64,000 nucleotides of DNA from a bacterium (lineage in GTDB: Bacteria > Auribacterota > Auribacteria > Auribacterales > Auribacteraceae). The stretch covers positions 124,001 through 188,000 of the forward strand of contig JACKPL010000002.1 in the NCBI GenBank assembly GCA_024233545.1, given 5' to 3'. The notes beneath the pieces are model-generated. The model saw nothing but the letters and a program-made list of their open reading frames with translations. It was not told where the DNA came from and did no database searches. Position 1 is the stretch's first letter. Each line of letters opens with the position of its first letter. The position numbers and the translations under genes were made by a program. This document shows, one piece after another, positions 53,725 to 61,100 of the stretch.

Positions 53725-54642
53725 TTTCGCTAAAGGTATAGAAGGCAGAAGCAAAAAAACTATGGTTCCGGTGATACCTAACAGTAAACAGAAGAAAATA
53801 ACGAATGCCTGATGTAATTTTTTGGATGAAATTTTACTACTGCTTTTATTCCATTCTATCGAAATACAATATAACATTATTCCGCAGAGCATCCATTCCG
53901 CAACAGTTTTAAACAATTCTTCCACGACACCGAGTTGACTATTCAAAATACGTGCATGGTAGGGATGTTTAATGAGCATATTCAATACATCCGGCTGGTT
54001 TGTGCCTGCATCCCAAATAATCATAAGAATGATATAAATTATAGATGTTTTAAGTATTGGGGCAACAATAGTGTATGGATGAAGTGTTTTCCGCGACCGT
54101 AGTATTGCTATGCCTGCAATTATGAGATAGATGAGAATAATGGCATCATCTATTCGGTCAGTGAGATGCGACTCGGTAATGCGGAGAATCTGATGTATGG
54201 CAGAATCGATGTTTTCATGTATTTCACAGAGTTCGTCAATTGCCATATAGCCGAATCCAACAGCAATACAGTACCAAAAAAAAGAGCGGCTTTCAGTCGG
54301 GTGAGTTGTCAGCTGATTCATGCAAAAAGCCGCGGCTGAGATGAATACAAGATTGACATAGGAAACATAGCTGATAAGGGAGTACTCTTGAAAAAGTTTC
54401 CAGAGAGGCTTTCCGAAAAATAATGCTCCGAATATGCATGCACCATTGATCCAAAACAATGTTTTGAAGATACTTTGATGAGGCAGAACCGCTGTTTGAG
54501 AATGGTGAGGTTTTAGCGTAACGTCATATCCTATATATGCGATAATTGCAAAAAAAGATGCAAGAGCGATACGCATGCTGTCGATTATAAGTGTATGCCC
54601 AAGGAATGTAATTTCAAAAAAGAATTGGCTAAACGGCATCAC
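53722..54642 (-). CDS. Polytopic membrane protein, function unknown
   Basis: 306 residues with about eight hydrophobic segments. A polar motif AIDELCEIHENID sits between helices four and five, with RIDDAI just after; acidic and His residues inside the membrane could bind a metal or act in catalysis. I do not recognise a named family. It follows the small protein gene at 54668 by 25 bp on the same strand. The start ATG 54642 lacks a strong ribosome site; ATG 54639 is an alternative. Confidence 0.65.
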   Translation of the reverse strand: MMPFSQFFFEITFLGHTLIIDSMRIALASFFAIIAYIGYDVTLKPHHSQTAVLPHQSIFKTLFWINGACIFGALFFGKPLWKLFQEYSLISYVSYVNLVFISAAAFCMNQLTTHPTESRSFFWYCIAVGFGYMAIDELCEIHENIDSAIHQILRITESHLTDRIDDAIILIYLIIAGIAILRSRKTLHPYTIVAPILKTSIIYIILMIIWDAGTNQPDVLNMLIKHPYHARILNSQLGVVEELFKTVAEWMLCGIMLYCISIEWNKSSSKISSKKLHQAFVIFFCLLLGITGTIVFLLLPSIPLAK

Positions 54643-54667
54643 ATGTCCTTCCGTTTGGCAGGTATGT

Positions 54668-54895
54668 TTATTTTGATATAATGCTGACTATGTTTTTTTC
54701 TTCGACAATAAGAAATTTCTGTTTAGTTTCTTGGTCGATATATCTGAAAGCGCCTTCTTTTTTTACGGTTATTTCCATACCGGTTTTTATGTGGGTTACA
54801 TTGGGCCCAATAACCGCAACAGTACCGGTAATTACCTGCATAGTAATATGCGTAACAGATACTGCCAGCCACGAGCCTTCAAGTTCAAATGCCAT
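54668..54895 (-). CDS. Small soluble protein, function unknown
   Basis: 75 residues from ATG 54895, chosen because AAGGTGAG lies eight or so bases upstream; the longer frame to 54985 has none. The sequence is beta-rich (SWLAVSVTHITMQVITGTVAVI, ITVKKEGAFRYIDQETKQKFLIVEE), with no signal peptide. It looks like a small OB- or SH3-like barrel, but this is a guess. It probably shares a transcript with the membrane protein gene. Confidence 0.55.
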   Translation of the reverse strand: MAFELEGSWLAVSVTHITMQVITGTVAVIGPNVTHIKTGMEITVKKEGAFRYIDQETKQKFLIVEEKNIVSIISK

Positions 54896-55158
54896 TTCTT
54901 TCTCACCTTCTCTGTAAAAGGTTAGTGTGCGGTGCACAGAATGTATCGTAGTATGAAGTGCATTGCTGATGCAAGTGATAAACAATTTCTTTCAGGTACA
55001 AGCACTAATCATACGAATGGCAAATGAGTACTGTCAAAAACTATTTTCATTTTATGGATACCATCCGTAAGAGAGCAATTCTTGTAAGAATGAGTCGAAG
55101 TTGATATAATATAAATACTTATTATTAAATGTGATTTTTATAAAAGGTGCGGAGTTCT

Positions 55159-58100
55159 ATGCCTATTAGAAAAAACGTCTTCTTACCGGTTTTCTTTTTT
55201 CTAATGGTGTGCGTTTGCCTTAGTGAGGCGCGTGATGTAGAGAATTATCCGCATGGCGAATCATCTTCGGCGTTCAACTCCGCGGACTCGCTTGCCAATC
55301 TGCCTAAATCATACGGCAAAATTATCAGCCAGCCGTTTGTTTCAGCAAAAGGCAGTACGAGGAACTTAATTATTCTTGTCGATGCACACAGCAATATCTC
55401 TGTGCAATCCAACCTTTCCCACATTCTGCATTATATGCAGAAAACAGTATCGCCTTATTCAGTATATGTAGAGGGTGCATCGGGAACACTCTATCCTGAG
55501 AAACTAAAGATGTTTTCGGATTCGGCGGTCAATCATATTACTGCTCAATATCTTCTTAAGAACGGATTTATTACCGGATCAGAATATTTTTCATTGGTAA
55601 GTGATGTGCCGTGCCGGTTAATGGGAGCTGAATCGCAAGAGGCGTATGACAACAATCTTGTATTGTTGAAAGATATCTATGATATCGGCGCTGGCGAAGC
55701 AGTTGAAAATGTGATTGAAACATACAGCGAACAAATCTGTGCATCGTTCGATGCATTATTTGCCGAATTAGACAATAAGTATATGCAGATGGTGTTGTCT
55801 GGCAGAGAGCTCATGGCGTTTTGCAGTATGCTCAATGAGTATTTTTATCCGGTTGTATCTACAAATCCCGATGCATACCCTGTCCTTTCCAGTATTGCTT
55901 ATATAACGGTTCAATCACCTTTCATTGAGATGTTTATAAAAAAGAATGTGCAGTCGTTGTCTGTTAATAATCCTGATGACGAAGAGTTGAAAATACAGGC
56001 GGCGCAAATAATAGAAGCATTTGAACAAGAATATGATCTTTATGATTTAGTCAGCCAAACCAGAATAATATTCAGCCGTGATGCGTCGAATATCAATGCC
56101 GCATCGTTGAGGCTTCTCGATGAATTTTACAATAAATACCGTTATATTAAAGAATTGTCTTTTGAAGAGTGTTATCTCGAAATACTTGAGTCATACAAAA
56201 AACTTTATGGCACTATGGCAGATGGCCGCAGTGAAACTATATTTGCGTTACGGAATACACTACTTGGCCTTGCGAAAGGCATCAAAATTCAGCTGACGCC
56301 ACACGAGTTCGATTATTTTAACCTTGCCGATACAGCGATTGAACAGTTAATTGCTCCTCTTTTCAACCTGTCTGACGCATTAAATGAGTTTCCGGAAGGT
56401 GCATTCGAAAAAATAGAACGAGCCCGGATTTTAACCACCCGTTTCTATGAAAGTGTGGAAACACGCAACGAAGCCATTGTGAAAAATATCAGCGCTGATT
56501 TACCGGTTGGAGAAACGGGTGTATTGATTATCGGCGGTTACCACAAAAACATTGCCGATTTATTTGAACAGAATGGATTCGGTGTTTATGCCATCATGCC
56601 CGCAGTCGATTGGGAACAAAATGTACGGCGTGAAATAAGTTATTCCGACCAATTGCGCGGTAAATTTAGTTCTCTTGAGAAAGTGATTTATTATTCTTGG
56701 TCAACTATTGTTGCACGTTTGGTGTCACAGCCGCTTAGCTGGTTGTCGTCTCGGCATGATGCTTTATCGCCGATTGTTGCGCGCCAATTAGCATTGATGG
56801 TCGGTACTGCGGCGGCAATTCAGCGGAACGCGCGCGATAGTATGAGCAGAGAAAGCATCATTGAATACATTCATTCCATTTATGAATCTCAGGATACTTC
56901 ATTTGCACAATTAACCAAAGAATATTTGTCGCTCGCAGGAAACGAATCGGTTCCTGTATGGCCTCGGATGATTGATTTTTACCCTGTTGCCCATATGCAA
57001 GGGTATGAAGTTGCTTTTGCCGTAGGTTCTCAAACCCTTTACATAGAAATTTTACCGGAAAACGTTCAACTCACCCTGTCTGAACAGCAGGCGTTAAATT
57101 CGGCAGAATATGTTTCTGCTTTGACGGCGATAGAGTTTCAAGGCCATGGGTATACTGTAACAATACGTTTCGGGAATGTAGATTTTGAGGAGTTAAAACA
57201 TACTGAGGCTGACTTATCTGCCGGAAGAGAAAATGTTCTCTCGTCATTATCGCAGAAACTGCGGATGGATATTCCGCCGATGATAAGTTCCGATTCAGTG
57301 CAGGACGCCGTCCGGAATTGGAATATCCGCTCTTTCGAAAACCTGTGGAACCATCCTTTGCTAAAGGACGGCCTTTCGCTTCCTTTTGTTGAAACACAGT
57401 TGCGCGCAGAGTATGGTGAAAATGAACAGGAAGAACGGCAAAAGTATCTTGATAGTTTCCATTATTTTGACCAGCTTTTAACCATGCTCAACGGTATTTT
57501 TCAACAGGCTTTCACTCAGCAGGAATCGCTGAATTCAGTTACCATCGAATCAATTCCCGGCGATTCTCGAGGGCGTTCGTTTATTATCAATCTTGTTGAA
57601 CCCGGTGATCTTGAACGATTCGAAAGTAATGCCTATGCCGAAGAATCGGATAGTGCGATTACACTCTATTTACCTGATATTCCATTTGAACACGGGGTGC
57701 CAAATCCTGCGGAATCGAACTTGTTCTTTCAAATTCTCAAACAAGAATTGGATACAAGGGTGTTCGGCATACCCTATCCTGTAGCGCAGATGCTGGCATC
57801 TGTCCTCAACCGAGAGGTATATCAGGAAAACGTAAGGAGTTTAAGCGATCGGTATCATTATGATCTGTTGGAGCATATCCGCAGGGTGTCATATTTGGCA
57901 AATAGTACAGATGATCTTTTGCCGCTGACTGAACTCAGGAAACAATTCATGCAGATAGAAATTTCCCGAGAACAGATATATACATCAATTATCAGCAGGT
58001 ATGCTTTATCAGGTACAACGGTGCGTTTGCTCGACAATTACATCGGAGAAATTCAAAAAGATATCCGAAGAATGCTTGCGGTTGTTGATTATGAAATCGC

Positions 58101-61100
58101 TGTGCTTGGGATGCGGTTAAATACTCAAACAGGTGAAAATAAACCGGTATTCGTACAAGGGTATGAACTGATAGAACGATTAGGCCAAGGCGCTTTCGGC
58201 GTTGTCTTTCGTGCACGGAAAAATGGACAGGAATGGGCAATTAAAATACCTGTTTTTATTGATTATGATTCGATCGGTTTTCAGCAAATCGACAGAAAAT
58301 TCAAAAGACGGAATGCTATAGAGCACAATTTTGATCAGCATATAACCGAATATTTGCTTACAGCACAAGCGCGAGGGGAATCGATCAACAATGACGATGG
58401 GGAAGAAAATGATTATCCTATCATTGCTGTGCCGTATCAATTGAGCGTATCGCTTACTTCCTACCTCAGCGATAGGAGGCTATCGAATCAGGAGCGGCTG
58501 GATTTGATGATAAAAATTGTCCATGCGTTTTCTCAAATAGAAGAGCGGGGAATCATTGTTAATGATATTAAGCCGGATAACATCAGAGTATTGGAAGACG
58601 GTTCAATAAGCATTATTGATTATGGGCTTGCGCGCGCCGATAATTGGGCGCCTGAAACGTTGGATCAAGTTACTCTCGGTTCGACTCACCCATTTTTATC
58701 GCCTGAAAAAAATGGTGTCAATGAGGTAAGGCGCGGTTTGATGGTTGTGTTGGCGCGTATGTATTCTCTGGAAAGTGCCGCCGGCAATCTCGATTCCCTG
58801 AAAGGCGAATTTGAACGGAACTTTTGGGCTGATAATCTTTTATCAAACAGCAGATACACTGTTTTTTTCGATCGGCGTATTCCTGAAATAAAGCGCGCTA
58901 TTTCAGCAGGTGAATACAGTGATTACCGTCAGCTCAAAAAAGATTTGGAAACAGAGTTGATTGACATAGTACTATCTTTTTATGATTCGCGAAGCGACAT
59001 TTTTACTCTAGGTGCGTTATTTGCCGCAATCAATGCGGAAAGCCCTATAATAGTAACAGTGCTACTGCCTACCTATATCAATTCTCCTCAACTGAAGCAA
59101 ACACCTTCTGAGGCAGGGTTAGTTAGTACTTATTTTGCTCCAATTGTGAATAAAATGATGGATCATTCCTTATTTAGCAGGTATCAATCGTTCCATGAGA
59201 TTCTGGATGACTTGATGAATCTGCGCGATAAGAAAATTCCCGTTCGGCAGTTTCCTTTGTTCGCACCTGTTCCCATTGATTTACGGGCTGTCAGAGAAGC
59301 GGAATTGTCATGGGAACTCAAACCCGTCGATGTTTATTTTCGCGCTCAGCATATGGGTTTTAAGCGTGTAATCGACCAGGCTCGAATTAGTTTTAAAAAC
59401 ATTTTTTCAGAGTCGGAATATGCTGAACAGTATGAAACCAATTTCCACAATTTTATAGAAGTTCTTAATGGAATTTCTCGGCGCATTGAAGGGTTGGATA
59501 CTTTCGGTGAAGAACTGTATGCTCTGAATATCGGTGTTATTCCCAATGACCCTCAACCTAACCCTCGTACATTAACACTTTTCTTTGTAGACCAAAGAGA
59601 TTTATCAGCCGTTGGGCAAGATGTATTTACAGATGTTTCTCCTCACGAAGTAAAAATATATCTTCCTTTACAGCCGATCTTTTCTCAAACAACTCGCCGC
59701 GATGTGTATCAATTGCTTAAACGTGAAGTTGATACAAGAGTGTATGGAATTCCCTATCCGGCGGCAATCCTTCAGGAGTCTTTGTTAAATCTCAATGAAG
59801 ATTCTCTTTTTCCGGGACAAATTGGCGTGTTAAGCGAACGGATGAAAAACGATTTTGACTTTCGTCTAAAAACGACGATTCAAGATGCCGCAGTATCAGG
59901 TTCTCTTGATAATGTATATCTGTTTCGAGACCAATTACTCCGCACGATATCAGACCGTTTTATTGATAGTATCAGGGCGGAGAATGACCGCTATCTTTCG
60001 TCACAGGAAAAAAGTGCCTTGCAGAAAGTTATCCTAGAACGCACAGAGTATGCTCGGTTTACCCTGGCCCGATTGGATAATGCGTTTGCTGATATGATAA
60101 ATACGATGAGTGATCCCCTCATTATTGATGGATTTGAATTCAAAGAGAAAATTGGGTATGGGCAATATGGTGTCGTAGTGCGCGCCGAGAAAGACGGTGT
60201 TGAGTGGGCTTTGAAAATCCCTGTTACTAACCGTGATGGAAAGGATGTTTCATTTGCCGAATTTCAAGAAATTCTGCGAGTTCATAATAATGAATTTGCC
60301 ATAATCAGGGAAAAGGTGAATTTTGGGTATCAAGGCAGGCTCGCTCAAACAGATGGGTACCCGCTCGTGATAATGCCGGTTTTTACAGGAAAAACGCTGG
60401 AAGAAAAACTCAGGGAAGAATTATCTGCCGATGAAAAACTTGAGCTTGCCATACGTCTTGTGGAAGAATTTATACGCATTGAACAAGCCGGCATTGTTTT
60501 TACGGATTTCAATCCGTCGAATATTCTTATTCTTGATGATGGAAGTGCGCGGGCCATTGATTTTGGTATGGCGCGGATTGCTGATGATATCCCTGACAAA
60601 CTCAGTGCAACCCATTATTATGCATTTTATGCTCATGCATCTCCCGAAGTTATCGGTGCGAGCGATTTAAAAAAAGCGCTTAAAGATTTTTCATCAGCTC
60701 CTCTTAACGAATTGGTATATGATATCCGCCGTGCTTTTACTTCATCGTTCAATCGGCAGAACCTTGAAGAAAATCCTCACTATATGCGGTTAGTGACTGA
60801 TGTCATTCCCTCTGCTAAACGTAAACTGTTTGATCCTGCTTTGCCTGAATCTGAGCGTTCAGCTATTCGCCGGGAATTAGAACAGGCTGTTGTAAATGCT
60901 TTGATGGGGTTTATAGATCATCAAAGTGATATTTTCGCTGTTGGAACAGTGTTGTATACTATTTTTACCGGCGGTTTCATTGGAGAACCGAGTGAGAAAA
61001 CCCAGATACGATCTATTGATGCCGATCCGCTTTTGCCATTGCTCAACGATAGTATAGATGCTGAATTGCAGAATATCATCCGTACAATGCTTCGGCATGT

